This document shows positions 1-7,247 of a stretch of 36,266 nucleotides of DNA, piece by piece. The stretch comes from Thermohalobaculum sp964576075. GTDB taxonomy: Bacteria > Pseudomonadota > Alphaproteobacteria > Rhodobacterales > Rhodobacteraceae. The stretch's first letter is position 1. Every line of letters begins with the position of its first letter. Location: NCBI GenBank assembly GCA_964576075.1, contig CAZNTX010000034.1, forward strand, positions 1 to 36,266. The letters run 5' to 3'. A program made the position numbers and the translations under genes. The notes under the pieces were generated by a model. The model was not told the origin of the DNA and did not search any database. It saw only the letters and a program-made list of their open reading frames with translations.

Positions 1-121
1 AAGCCGGGCACCGCTCAACGGTCGCCGAAATCCCGGAATTATCGAGGTGCCCATGCTTGAAATCCGGGCCGCGCGGGGCCACCCTGCCTCTCAGTGTCAA
101 CAACGGAAAGGAGGTGGTCCA

Positions 122-202
122 ATGTCGAGTGAGACCTTTGGGCGTCTGAGCTCGGATGTGCGGAACAGGGTGACGAAGGAGCAGCCTCTTTCCCATTGCT
201 GA
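122..202 (+). CDS. Small ORF, 26 residues, unknown function
   Basis: ATG at 122 follows a near-perfect Shine-Dalgarno sequence (AAAGGAGG, ending 7 bases upstream). The reading frame runs 26 codons to TGA at 200-202 and a strong hairpin terminator follows at 249-276. The peptide begins MSSETFGRLS, is polar and basic in the middle, and ends in PLSHC with a terminal cysteine. It has no membrane segment or signal peptide. The isolated RBS-ORF-terminator arrangement resembles a free-standing small gene or a leader peptide. I do not recognise a function. The assignment rests on the RBS and context only, since a frame this short can occur by chance. Confidence 0.5.
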   Translation: MSSETFGRLSSDVRNRVTKEQPLSHC

Positions 203-248
203 CCGCCATGGGCCGGGCCCGATCCGGGCCGGACGCTCAAGCTCACGG

Positions 249-276
249 GAGGGCCGCGGATGCCGCGGCCCTCTTT
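249..276 (+). terminator. Rho-independent terminator after the small ORF
   Basis: A perfect 11-bp inverted repeat (GAGGGCCGCGG and CCGCGGCCCTC) has a 3-base loop and runs directly into TTTCTC. It lies 47 bases after the stop of the 26-codon ORF and before the methyltransferase gene, so it should end the upstream transcript. Confidence 0.75.
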
Positions 277-335
277 CTCGTTCGCCCCTCCGGCGCGGGC
301 TGGCCAGCGCCGCCCGCCTCCGATATCCCGCCCGC

Positions 336-1541
336 ATGACCGAGACCCGCCCCACCGTGAAGCTCCGCCAGGGCAAGGGCCGCCGCCTCTCCGAGGGCGC
401 GCCCTGGGCCTATGCGGACGAGATCGCCATGGACCGGCGCACCAAGGCGCTCGCGCCCGGGACGGTGGTGCGGCTCCTCGAGGGGGAGCGCGCGCTCGGG
501 GCCGCGGCCTTCAACCCCGAGAGCCAGATCGCCGCGCGCCTCCTGGACCCCGATCCGGAGGCGGAGATCGGGGAGGCATGGTTCGCCGCGCGGCTCGGGC
601 GGGCGCTGGCGCTGCGCCGGGCGGTGGTGCCGGATCCGGCCTTCTGCCGCCTCGTCCATGCCGAGGGGGACGGCCTCCCCGGCCTCGTGATCGACCTCTA
701 CGGGGCCGCGGCGGTGATCCAGCCCAACGCCGCCTGGCTCGAGCCGCGGATGGAGGCGCTCGTCGCGGCGCTCCTGGCCACGCTCCCAGCGGTCGAGACG
801 GTGGTGGTCAACGCGACCTCTCGGGTGCGCGCGCGCGAGGGGCTCGAGCCGCGGCTCGAGGTGGTGCGCGGCGCGGTCGAGGGGCCGGTGCCGGTGGCGA
901 TGAACGGGGCGGTCTACATGGCCGATCTCCTCGGCGGGCAGAAGACCGGGCTGTTCTACGACCAGCGGGAGACCCACGCGCATGTGGCGGCGCTCGCCGG
1001 GGGGGCTTCGGTGCTCGACGTCTTCGCCCATGCCGGGGGCTTCGGCCTCGCCTGCCTCGCCGCGGGGGCGGCGCGGGTGGTGGCGGTCGACAGCTCCGCC
1101 CCCGCCCTCGCCCTCGCCGAGGAGGGCGCGCGGCGGACCGGGGCGGCGGGCGCCTTCGAGACCCGCAAGGCCGACGCCTTCGCCGCGATGGCCGAGGCCG
1201 CGGAGCGCGGCGAGCGCTACGATATCGTGATCTGCGACCCGCCGGCCTTCGCCCCGGCCAAGGCGGCGCTCGCGCAGGGGCTCCGCGCCTACGAGAAGAC
1301 CGCGCGGCTCGCGGCGCGGCTCGTCGCCCCGGAGGCCTGGCTCTGCCTCTGCTCCTGCTCCGGCGCGGTCTCGGCGGAGGCGTTCCGCGAGGCGAGCGCG
1401 AAGGGCCTGCGCGCGGCGGGACGGAGCGGCGCGCTTGTGCGCTCGGGCCGCGCGGGGCCGGACCATCCCCAGCACATGGCGCTGCCGGAGACGGCCTATC
1501 TGAAAATGCTGCTCTTCCGGCTCGCGCCGGAGGCCGCGTGA
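336..1541 (+). CDS. rlmI: RlmI-type 23S rRNA (cytosine-C5) methyltransferase
   Basis: This 401-residue protein is a class I SAM-dependent rRNA methyltransferase of the RlmI/RlmK type. Family members methylate 23S rRNA at C1962. The N-terminal part (about 1-75) looks like the PUA RNA-binding domain, containing KLRQGKGRRLSEGAPWAYADE. The SAM-binding motif VLDVFAHAGGFG starts at residue 226. The catalytic DPPAF motif is at 301-305, and a cysteine-rich stretch LCLCSCSG lies at 336-343, where the family places its catalytic cysteine region. Length fits the family (about 390-400). The start ATG at 336 gives a full PUA domain. Its stop overlaps the next start (GTGA), implying coupled translation with the PIN gene. 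The exact target base is inferred from the family. Confidence 0.85.
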   Translation: MTETRPTVKLRQGKGRRLSEGAPWAYADEIAMDRRTKALAPGTVVRLLEGERALGAAAFNPESQIAARLLDPDPEAEIGEAWFAARLGRALALRRAVVPDPAFCRLVHAEGDGLPGLVIDLYGAAAVIQPNAAWLEPRMEALVAALLATLPAVETVVVNATSRVRAREGLEPRLEVVRGAVEGPVPVAMNGAVYMADLLGGQKTGLFYDQRETHAHVAALAGGASVLDVFAHAGGFGLACLAAGAARVVAVDSSAPALALAEEGARRTGAAGAFETRKADAFAAMAEAAERGERYDIVICDPPAFAPAKAALAQGLRAYEKTARLAARLVAPEAWLCLCSCSGAVSAEAFREASAKGLRAAGRSGALVRSGRAGPDHPQHMALPETAYLKMLLFRLAPEAA

Positions 1542-2083
1542 GCGCGGTCTTCCTCGACGCCTGCGTGCTCTACCCGCCCCTCGTCCGGGCGCTCCTCCTC
1601 GGGGCGGCGGAGGCGGGGCTCTTCCGGCCCGCGGTCTCGCCCCGGGTGCTCGACGAATGGCTGATCGCCACCGCGCGCAAGACGCCGGAGGCGCTCGGCG
1701 CCGCGGAGGCCGCGCGGGCCCGGCTCGAGGCGCGGTTTCCGGAGGCGCGCGTGGCGCCCGATCCCGATCTCGAGGCGGCCCTCGCGCTCCCAGATCCGGC
1801 GGATGCGCATGTGCTCGCCGCCGCGGCCGCCGCGGGCGCCGGGACGCTCCTCACCTTCAATCTGCGCGACTTCCCCGCCCGCGCGCTGGCCGGGCACGGG
1901 ATCGCCCCGCGCCATCCGGACGGGTTCCTCTGGGAGCTGCACGGCGCGCCCGGGGGCGACCTCGCGCGGCTGCTCGAGACGACGCTGCCCGGGCTCGACC
2001 CGCAGGCCCGCCGCAAGGCGCTGAAGCGGGCGCGCCTCCCACGCCTCGGAAAGGCGCAGGAAGCCGGTCCCTGCGCCCCCTGA
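1538..2083 (+). CDS. PIN-domain protein (putative ribonuclease)
   Basis: Starting at GTG 1538, which overlaps the methyltransferase stop by 4 bases, this frame encodes 181 residues with a PIN-domain pattern. It has an N-terminal VFLDACVLYPP with Asp7, then Glu40 in VLDEW, Asp86/Asp89 in LPDPADAHVLAAA, and a terminal TFNLRDFP with Asp111. These acidic residues match the metal-binding set of PIN ribonucleases. About 60 further residues follow the core. No antitoxin-like partner is adjacent, so a simple VapBC-type toxin role is not supported. Coupling to an rRNA methyltransferase suggests an RNA-related housekeeping role. It resembles a PIN family commonly annotated in Rhodobacterales, but the substrate is unknown. 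Confidence 0.75.
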   Translation: MSAVFLDACVLYPPLVRALLLGAAEAGLFRPAVSPRVLDEWLIATARKTPEALGAAEAARARLEARFPEARVAPDPDLEAALALPDPADAHVLAAAAAAGAGTLLTFNLRDFPARALAGHGIAPRHPDGFLWELHGAPGGDLARLLETTLPGLDPQARRKALKRARLPRLGKAQEAGPCAP

Positions 2084-2105
2084 TTGTCATCGAAGCGACA
2101 CGATC
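2084..2105 (+). promoter_or_regulatory. Possible Pho box upstream of phnC
   Basis: TTGTCAT at 2084-2090 is followed 11 bases later by GCGACAC, which loosely matches the two direct half-sites CTGTCAT/CTGTCAC of PhoB operators. It lies about 70-90 bases before the phnC start. Only the first half-site is convincing. The idea is supported mainly by the known phosphate control of phosphonate transport operons. Confidence 0.3.
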
Positions 2106-2175
2106 TCGTCGCGAAAGCGCAGCGCAGGCTCCGTAGACGAGGCGCCGAGACGCCCGGCGGAGGAGTGTGCGCCCC

Positions 2176-3000
2176 ATGCGGATCGAAATTCGATCGCTCA
2201 GCAAGGAGTTCGGCACCGCCCGTGCGGTCAGGGACTTCACGGCGACGATCGACAAGCCGCTGATGCTCGGGGTGATCGGGCCGTCCGGCGCGGGCAAGTC
2301 GACCCTCCTGCGCATGATCAATCGCCTGACGCCGGCGACCGGCGGCGAGGTGCTGATCGACGGGCAGGACGTGCTCAAGCTCTCCGGCCGGGCGATGCGC
2401 CGCTGGCAGAGCGACTGCGCGATGATCTTCCAGCAATTCAACTTGGTGCCCCGGCTCGACGTGGCGACCAACGTCATGCTCGGGCGGCTCGAGAAGATGA
2501 ACACGCTCGCGAGCCTCTTCGGCATGTTCTCGAAGCGCGATCTCGAGGACGCGCTCGCCGCGCTCGACCGGCTCGGCATCGCCGAGCACGCGACCAAGCG
2601 GGCCGAGGCGCTCTCCGGCGGGCAGCAGCAGCGCGTGGCGATCGCGCGCGCGCTGATGCAGCGGCCGCGGATGATCCTCGCCGACGAGCCGATCGCCTCG
2701 CTCGATCCCATGAACGCCGAGATCGTGATGAAGGCGCTGCGCCGGATCCACGAGGACGAGGGGCTCACGGTGATGTGCAACCTGCACACGCTCGACACCG
2801 CGCGGACCTATTGCGACCGGGTGATCGGCATGCGCGCGGGCGCCATCGTGTTCGACGGCCCCGCCTCGGCGCTGACCACCGAGGTCGCCCGCGAGATCTA
2901 CGGCGCCGGCGAGGAGTTCAACGAGGCGGCGACCTCGACGAGCCTCGGCGCGCTCACCGGCGACGCTCCGGCCGAAGGCGGGCTCGCCGCGCGGGCCTGA
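2176..3000 (+). CDS. phnC: Phosphonate ABC transporter ATP-binding protein PhnC
   Basis: This is the ATPase subunit of a phosphonate/organophosphonate importer, 274 residues and typical of PhnC. It has Walker A GPSGAGKST at 35-43, the Q-loop sequence IFQQFNLVPRLDV, the ABC signature LSGGQQQR at 146-153, Walker B MILADEPIA with Asp170/Glu171, and the switch His in CNLHTLDTA. QQFNLVPRLDVATNVMLGRL is characteristic of PhnC. ATG at 2176 is chosen because GGAGGAG lies 10 bases upstream. The in-frame GTG at 2167 sits directly on that RBS and is unlikely. It is the first gene of the phnCDEE operon. The last 25 residues are Ala/Gly-rich and variable. Confidence 0.92.
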   Translation: MRIEIRSLSKEFGTARAVRDFTATIDKPLMLGVIGPSGAGKSTLLRMINRLTPATGGEVLIDGQDVLKLSGRAMRRWQSDCAMIFQQFNLVPRLDVATNVMLGRLEKMNTLASLFGMFSKRDLEDALAALDRLGIAEHATKRAEALSGGQQQRVAIARALMQRPRMILADEPIASLDPMNAEIVMKALRRIHEDEGLTVMCNLHTLDTARTYCDRVIGMRAGAIVFDGPASALTTEVAREIYGAGEEFNEAATSTSLGALTGDAPAEGGLAARA

Positions 3001-3079
3001 CCCGCCCCCGAGACGACTGACGACGGTGCGGCCCGGCGCACCCCGCTCCGGGCCCTGACGAGAGAGAGGGAGAGACCCG

Positions 3080-4024
3080 ATGACCATCAAAGCTCTGATC
3101 GCGGCCGCGGCCGCCGGCATCGTCGCCACTGCGGCCGTCGCCCAGGACGGCGGCCTCGAGCGCACGCCTTCGGGCGACCGCGACCTCGGCATCACCGAGT
3201 TCCGCATCGGCATCCTCGGCGGCGAGAACGCCTCCGACCGCCTGCGCAACAACGAGTGCCTGCGCGCCAAGGTCGAGGCCCAGCTCGGCGTGCCGACCAA
3301 GATCTTCGCGCCCGCCGACTACAACGGCGTGATCGAGGGCCTGCTCGGCGGCTCGCTCGACCTCGCCTGGCTCGGCGCCTCGGGCTATGCGAAGGTCGTG
3401 CTGACCGATCCGGAGGCCGTCGAGCCCGTGCTCGTGAAGATCAACGTGGACGGCTCCTACGGCTATCACTCGGTGGGCTTCGCCCGCGTCGACTCGGGCA
3501 TCGAGAGCCTCGAGGACATGCAGGGCAAGACCTTCGCCTTCGGCGATCCGAACTCCACCGCGGGCTATCTGATCCCCTCGATCGAGATCCCCGAGTCCGG
3601 CTACTCGATGGAGCCCGGCGAGTTCTTCGGCGACGTCGTGTTCGCCGGCGGCCACGAGCAGACCATCGTCGGCGTCTATAACGGCGACTACGACGCGGGC
3701 GTGACCTGGGCCGACGCCCTCGGCGCCTGGGAGGACGGCTACAACTCCGGCGCGCTGCGCAAGGCGGTGGATGCCGGCCTCGTCGACATGACCGAGCTGC
3801 AGCAGATCTGGATCTCCAAGGTCATCCCCGAGGGGCCGATCGTCCTCGCCACCGGCCTGCCGGAGCGGGTGAAGCTCGAGGTCACCGGCCTCCTCGCCTC
3901 GCTCGAGTCGATGGATCCCGAGTGCGCCTATTCCGTGATGGCCGGCGAGGTGAAGGGCCTCGCCCCGATCACCCACGACGCCTACACCTCGGTCATCGAG
4001 GCCCGCAAGGCGAAGTCCGAGTGA
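3080..4024 (+). CDS. phnD: Phosphonate ABC transporter periplasmic binding protein PhnD
   Basis: This 314-residue secreted binding protein begins with a Sec signal peptide (MTIKALIAAAAAGIVATAAVAQ, cleavage after about residue 22). The mature part reads FRIGILGGENASDRLRNNE, then LAWLGASGYAKV, VGFARVDSGIESLEDMQGKTFAFGDPNSTAGYL and GGHEQTIVGVYNGDYDAGVTWADAL, the type 2 periplasmic fold of the PhnD/PtxB family. It would capture phosphonates (or phosphite or phosphate esters) and deliver them to the PhnE permeases. The RBS is purine-rich (GAGAGAGGGAGAG) just before ATG 3080. A hairpin follows the gene, consistent with higher expression than the permeases. The exact ligand cannot be read from sequence. 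Confidence 0.9.
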   Translation: MTIKALIAAAAAGIVATAAVAQDGGLERTPSGDRDLGITEFRIGILGGENASDRLRNNECLRAKVEAQLGVPTKIFAPADYNGVIEGLLGGSLDLAWLGASGYAKVVLTDPEAVEPVLVKINVDGSYGYHSVGFARVDSGIESLEDMQGKTFAFGDPNSTAGYLIPSIEIPESGYSMEPGEFFGDVVFAGGHEQTIVGVYNGDYDAGVTWADALGAWEDGYNSGALRKAVDAGLVDMTELQQIWISKVIPEGPIVLATGLPERVKLEVTGLLASLESMDPECAYSVMAGEVKGLAPITHDAYTSVIEARKAKSE

Positions 4025-4039
4025 CGCACTGACCCTCCG

Positions 4040-4063
4040 GCGCGGCCCCTCCGCGGGCCGCGC
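4040..4063 (+). terminator. Intra-operon hairpin between phnD and phnE
   Basis: A 9-bp perfect stem (GCGCGGCCC and GGGCCGCGC) with a 6-base loop begins 16 bases after the phnD stop. It is followed by a C-rich rather than T-rich stretch. This looks like an mRNA-stabilising or partially attenuating hairpin, common after binding-protein genes, rather than a full terminator, because phnE starts only 20 bases later. Confidence 0.5.
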
Positions 4064-4083
4064 CCCCTTCCCGGGGACGCCCC

Positions 4084-4935
4084 ATGTCGCTCGCCGATCT
4101 CGAGAGTTCCATCTACGCGCAGGAGCGTCGCCGCCGGATCTATACCGGGCTGACGGTCGTGATCGTCCTCGCCATCCTGATCGCGGGCTTCGGCGAGGCC
4201 AACGAGATGAACTCGGGCGGCTTCCTCACCGGCCTCTCGCAGTTCTTCGACTACCCCTCCGAGATCGTGATCGAGGCCTGGGAGGCGGGGCCCGCCTTCT
4301 TCGGGCTCCTCCTCGAATTCCTGCCCGCGCTGATCGAGACGCTCAACATCGCGCTGACGGCGACGCTCCTCGGCGGCGCGCTCGCGGTGGTGTTTGCCTT
4401 CCTCTCCACGCGCGCGCTCGGCGTGCCGACGCCGATCGTCATCGCCGTGCGCCGGATGATGGACGTGATGCGCGCCTTCCCCGAGCTGATCATCGCGCTC
4501 TTCCTGATCTTCGTGCTCGGCGCCTCGCCGGTGCCGGCGATGATCGCGGTGGCCTTCCACACCGCCGGCGCCCTCGGCAAGCTCTTCTCCGAGGTGACGG
4601 ACAACATCGACCTGAAGCCGGTCGAGGGCCTGCGCGCGACCGGCGCGGGCTGGCTGCAGCGCATCCGCTACGGCGTGCTGCCCCAGGTCGCGCCCAACTT
4701 CCTCAGCTATTTCCTGCTGCGCCTCGAGATCAACGTGCGCGCCTCGGCGATCCTCGGCTTCGTGGGCGCGGGCGGCATCGGGGCGGAGCTGCGCCGCACC
4801 ATCGGCTGGGGCCAGGGCGCGGGCGACGAGACGGCGGCGCTCTTCGTGCTCCTCTTCCTCTCCATCGTGGTGATCGACCAGATCTCCTCGGCGCTGCGCG
4901 GGCGGCTGACCGGGGGCGAGGGGGTGCGGCCGTGA
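4084..4935 (+). CDS. phnE: Phosphonate ABC transporter permease PhnE (first copy)
   Basis: This 283-residue inner-membrane permease is of normal PhnE length. One helix lies near the N terminus (around 18-40), a short loop follows, and then the conserved permease core starts at about residue 80. The cytoplasmic coupling motif reads GKLFSEVTDNIDLKPVEGLR, followed by ATGAGWLQRIRYGVLPQVAPNF and the GFVGAGGIG signature of the phosphonate permease family. It starts with ATG at 4084 after the C-rich phnD-phnE spacer. Its stop overlaps the GTG start of the second permease by 4 bases, so the two are probably translated together and form a heterodimer. Confidence 0.9.
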   Translation: MSLADLESSIYAQERRRRIYTGLTVVIVLAILIAGFGEANEMNSGGFLTGLSQFFDYPSEIVIEAWEAGPAFFGLLLEFLPALIETLNIALTATLLGGALAVVFAFLSTRALGVPTPIVIAVRRMMDVMRAFPELIIALFLIFVLGASPVPAMIAVAFHTAGALGKLFSEVTDNIDLKPVEGLRATGAGWLQRIRYGVLPQVAPNFLSYFLLRLEINVRASAILGFVGAGGIGAELRRTIGWGQGAGDETAALFVLLFLSIVVIDQISSALRGRLTGGEGVRP

Positions 4936-6443
4936 CCGCCTCCGTCGCGCGCTCCGTCTCCCCCGCGCTCGCCGCCGACGCCTGGGGCGGGCTGCGCCGG
5001 CGCATGTGGCTCGGCTTCGGCGTGCTCGGGCTCGTGGTCGCCTATCTCGCCTATGCCTGGATCGCCTTCGGGGTGAGCGATCTGATCGAGAACGCCCGCC
5101 CCGAGCGCGCGGTGCTCCTCGGCACGGACTCGGTCAAATACAAGGTCCATGTGGAGCAGAACCTCCGCCGGGGCGATTTCGAGGTGGCCGTCGAGGGCGA
5201 GCGCACCGCGACCTACGACACGCCGCCCGCCTGGGTCGAGCGCACCGAGGACGGCGCGCGGATCGACCTCGGCGAGGGCTACGAGGCGGTCATCACCGGC
5301 CCCGTGGTGCGCCTCACGGTGCCGGACTACGGCACCATCGAGGCGGAGGCGCACGAGAGCGGCGTCGTCACCCGCCTGCCCGACGGCTCGGTGATCGCCG
5401 AGCCCACGCCCGACGGCCTCGTCACCCGCCTCGCCGACGGCACCGTGATCCGCGAGGCGGGCGAGGACCGGCTCGAGACCGTGACCCCCGCGGGCGAGGT
5501 GATCCGACACCCAGAGGACACCCGCCTGGAGCAGCTCCTGCCCGAGGGCCTCGCGCCCGATTGGGCGAGCATCCGCGCGGTGAAGTTCGACGCCCGCCCG
5601 ACGCTCTCCCGCCGCGTGCAGATCACCCGCACCAAGATCGAGGTCCACCGCTATTTCTGGGGGTGGGAGAACTTCTGGTTCCCCTTCGAAAGCGAGCTCA
5701 ACGCCTATTCGGGCTCGGACCTTCTCGCCTACGCCCTCGACACCCCGGAGCAGGGCGAGGGCCGGCTGCACCCGGAGATGTCGAACGCCGGCTACATCTT
5801 CCATACCTTCTGGACCAACCCGGACTGGCAGCACGGGCATGTCTTCGTCGCCCTGCTCGAGACGATCATGATGGCGGTCCTCGGCACCATGACGGCGGTC
5901 TTCCTCGGCCTGCCGCTCGCCTTCCTCGCCGCGTCGAACTTCACCCCCTCGATGGCGCTGCGCTTCCTGGTGCGCCGGCTGTTCGACTTCGTGCGCGGGA
6001 TCGACAACCTGATCTGGTCGCTGATCTTCATCCGCGCCTTCGGCCTCGGCCCGCTCACCGGCGCGCTCGCCATCGGCATCACCGATATGGGCACCCTCGG
6101 CAAGCTCTTCTCCGAGGCGCTCGAGAACATCGACAACCGCCAGGTGGAGGGCGTGCGCGCCACCGGCGCGAGCCAGATCCAGCGCTACCGCTACGCCGTG
6201 ATGCCCCAGCTCCTGCCCGTGTTCATCAGCCAGACGCTCTACTATCTCGAGTCCAACACCCGCTCGGCCACGGTGATCGGCGCCCTCGGCGCGGGCGGCA
6301 TCGGGCTCGTCCTCGTCGAGACCATGCGCACCTCGCGGGACTGGGAGAACACGCTCTACATCATCACGCTCACCGTCGTGGTCGTGATCCTGATGGACCA
6401 GCTCTCCGCCTGGCTCCGCCGACGGCTGATCCACGGAACCTGA
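4932..6443 (+). CDS. phnE: Phosphonate ABC transporter permease PhnE (second copy, long insert)
   Basis: This second PhnE is 503 residues, about 220 longer than the first. A membrane helix at about 26-50 is followed by a hydrophilic stretch at about 52-300, then the permease core, with GKLFSEALENIDNRQVEGVR, RYRYAVMPQLLPVF and GALGAGGIG. The insert is acidic and predicted to be beta-rich. It contains three related units near residues 144, 162 and 181, each like VTRLxDGxVIxE, at about 18-residue spacing. The extra domain would sit between helix 1 and helix 2, probably on the periplasmic side, where it could touch PhnD or substrate. The GTG start is forced by the overlap with phnE1. The permease call is strong, but the insert has no assigned function. 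Confidence 0.88.
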   Translation: MTASVARSVSPALAADAWGGLRRRMWLGFGVLGLVVAYLAYAWIAFGVSDLIENARPERAVLLGTDSVKYKVHVEQNLRRGDFEVAVEGERTATYDTPPAWVERTEDGARIDLGEGYEAVITGPVVRLTVPDYGTIEAEAHESGVVTRLPDGSVIAEPTPDGLVTRLADGTVIREAGEDRLETVTPAGEVIRHPEDTRLEQLLPEGLAPDWASIRAVKFDARPTLSRRVQITRTKIEVHRYFWGWENFWFPFESELNAYSGSDLLAYALDTPEQGEGRLHPEMSNAGYIFHTFWTNPDWQHGHVFVALLETIMMAVLGTMTAVFLGLPLAFLAASNFTPSMALRFLVRRLFDFVRGIDNLIWSLIFIRAFGLGPLTGALAIGITDMGTLGKLFSEALENIDNRQVEGVRATGASQIQRYRYAVMPQLLPVFISQTLYYLESNTRSATVIGALGAGGIGLVLVETMRTSRDWENTLYIITLTVVVVILMDQLSAWLRRRLIHGT

Positions 6444-7057
6444 TGGCGAAGCTCGGCCCGGAGCCGCTGATCGAGCCCGGCTGCGAGATCGCCGCGAGCC
6501 GGCTCGGCCGCTATGTCAAGATCGCCACCGGCACCCGGATGCTCGAGGTCGCCTTCGGAGACTACTCCTACACCGACCGCTTCTGCGACATCGCCAATGC
6601 CGAGATCGGCAAATTCGCCAACATCGCGAGCTTCGCCCGCATCGGCCCGACCGACCACCCGATGACCGGCGCGTCCCTCCACCATTTCCAGTATCGCTCG
6701 GACGACTACTGGGACGACGCCGAGCCCGACGCCGCCTTCTTCGCCGCCCGCGCGGCGAGGATCACGCGGATCGGCCACGATGTCTGGATCGGCCACCAGG
6801 CCATCGTGAAGCCCGAGGTGAGCGTCGGCCACGGCGCCGTCGTCGCCATGGGCGCCGTGGTGACCCGCGACGTCGCGCCCTACACGAGCGTCGCCGGCAA
6901 TCCGGCCCGGCCCGTGCGCGAGCGCCACCCCCCCGAGATCGCCGAGCGCCTGATCGCCCTCGCCTGGTGGGACTGGGACCACGCCCGCCTGCGCGCGGCC
7001 CTCGAGGACTTCCGCCGCCTCCCCGCCGCCGAGTTCCTCGCCAGGCACGGCGGCTAG
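6443..7057 (+). CDS. Hexapeptide-repeat transferase associated with phosphonate genes
   Basis: The ATG at 6443 overlaps the stop of the second phnE (TGATG). The 204-residue product is a left-handed beta-helix acyltransferase-type protein with hexapeptide-like turns (IANAEIGKFANIASFARIG), then HPMTGASLHHFQYR, HDVWIGHQAIVKPEVSVGHG, AVVAMGAVVTRDVAPYTSVAGNPARPVRER. This matches the DapH/DapD/GlmU-related transferase family regularly found in phosphonate (phn) clusters. It probably acetylates or otherwise acylates a small phosphonate-related substrate, but the substrate is unproven. It is the last gene of the phn operon. No C-P lyase genes (phnG to phnM) occur in this window. Confidence 0.85.
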   Translation: MAKLGPEPLIEPGCEIAASRLGRYVKIATGTRMLEVAFGDYSYTDRFCDIANAEIGKFANIASFARIGPTDHPMTGASLHHFQYRSDDYWDDAEPDAAFFAARAARITRIGHDVWIGHQAIVKPEVSVGHGAVVAMGAVVTRDVAPYTSVAGNPARPVRERHPPEIAERLIALAWWDWDHARLRAALEDFRRLPAAEFLARHGG

Positions 7058-7247
7058 GCCCCGGGGGCGGCGGGCGCGCGGCGCGCGTGGGTGGGCGGGC
7101 GGGACGCCGCGCCGCGCTCGCGCCGCTCCCGGGGCCGGATCGGGGCCTCGGATATAAAACCCAATTCCACGCCTGCCCATGCTATGCAGAAATTGCGGAG
7201 GCCGGCCGACTGGCGGACGGCGAAGCGCTCACGGAGTGGGGTGAAGA
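7058..7247 (+). other. Intergenic region upstream of the protease gene
   Basis: This 190-base spacer separates the phn operon from the protease gene. The first 80 bases are extremely GC-rich with several small inverted repeats but no T tract. A relatively AT-rich patch (about 7149-7197, containing GATATAAAACCC and GCTATGCAGAAAT) is the likeliest promoter area, but I cannot place -35 and -10 boxes with confidence. A GGAG-GGGGTGAAG ribosome binding region precedes ATG 7248. Confidence 0.4.

Noticed and set aside
7057..7136. GGCCCCGGG and CCCGGGGCC flanking the start of the phn/protease spacer, considered as a terminator
   Set aside because: The arms are 62 bases apart and no T tract follows, so chance is likely in GC-rich DNA.
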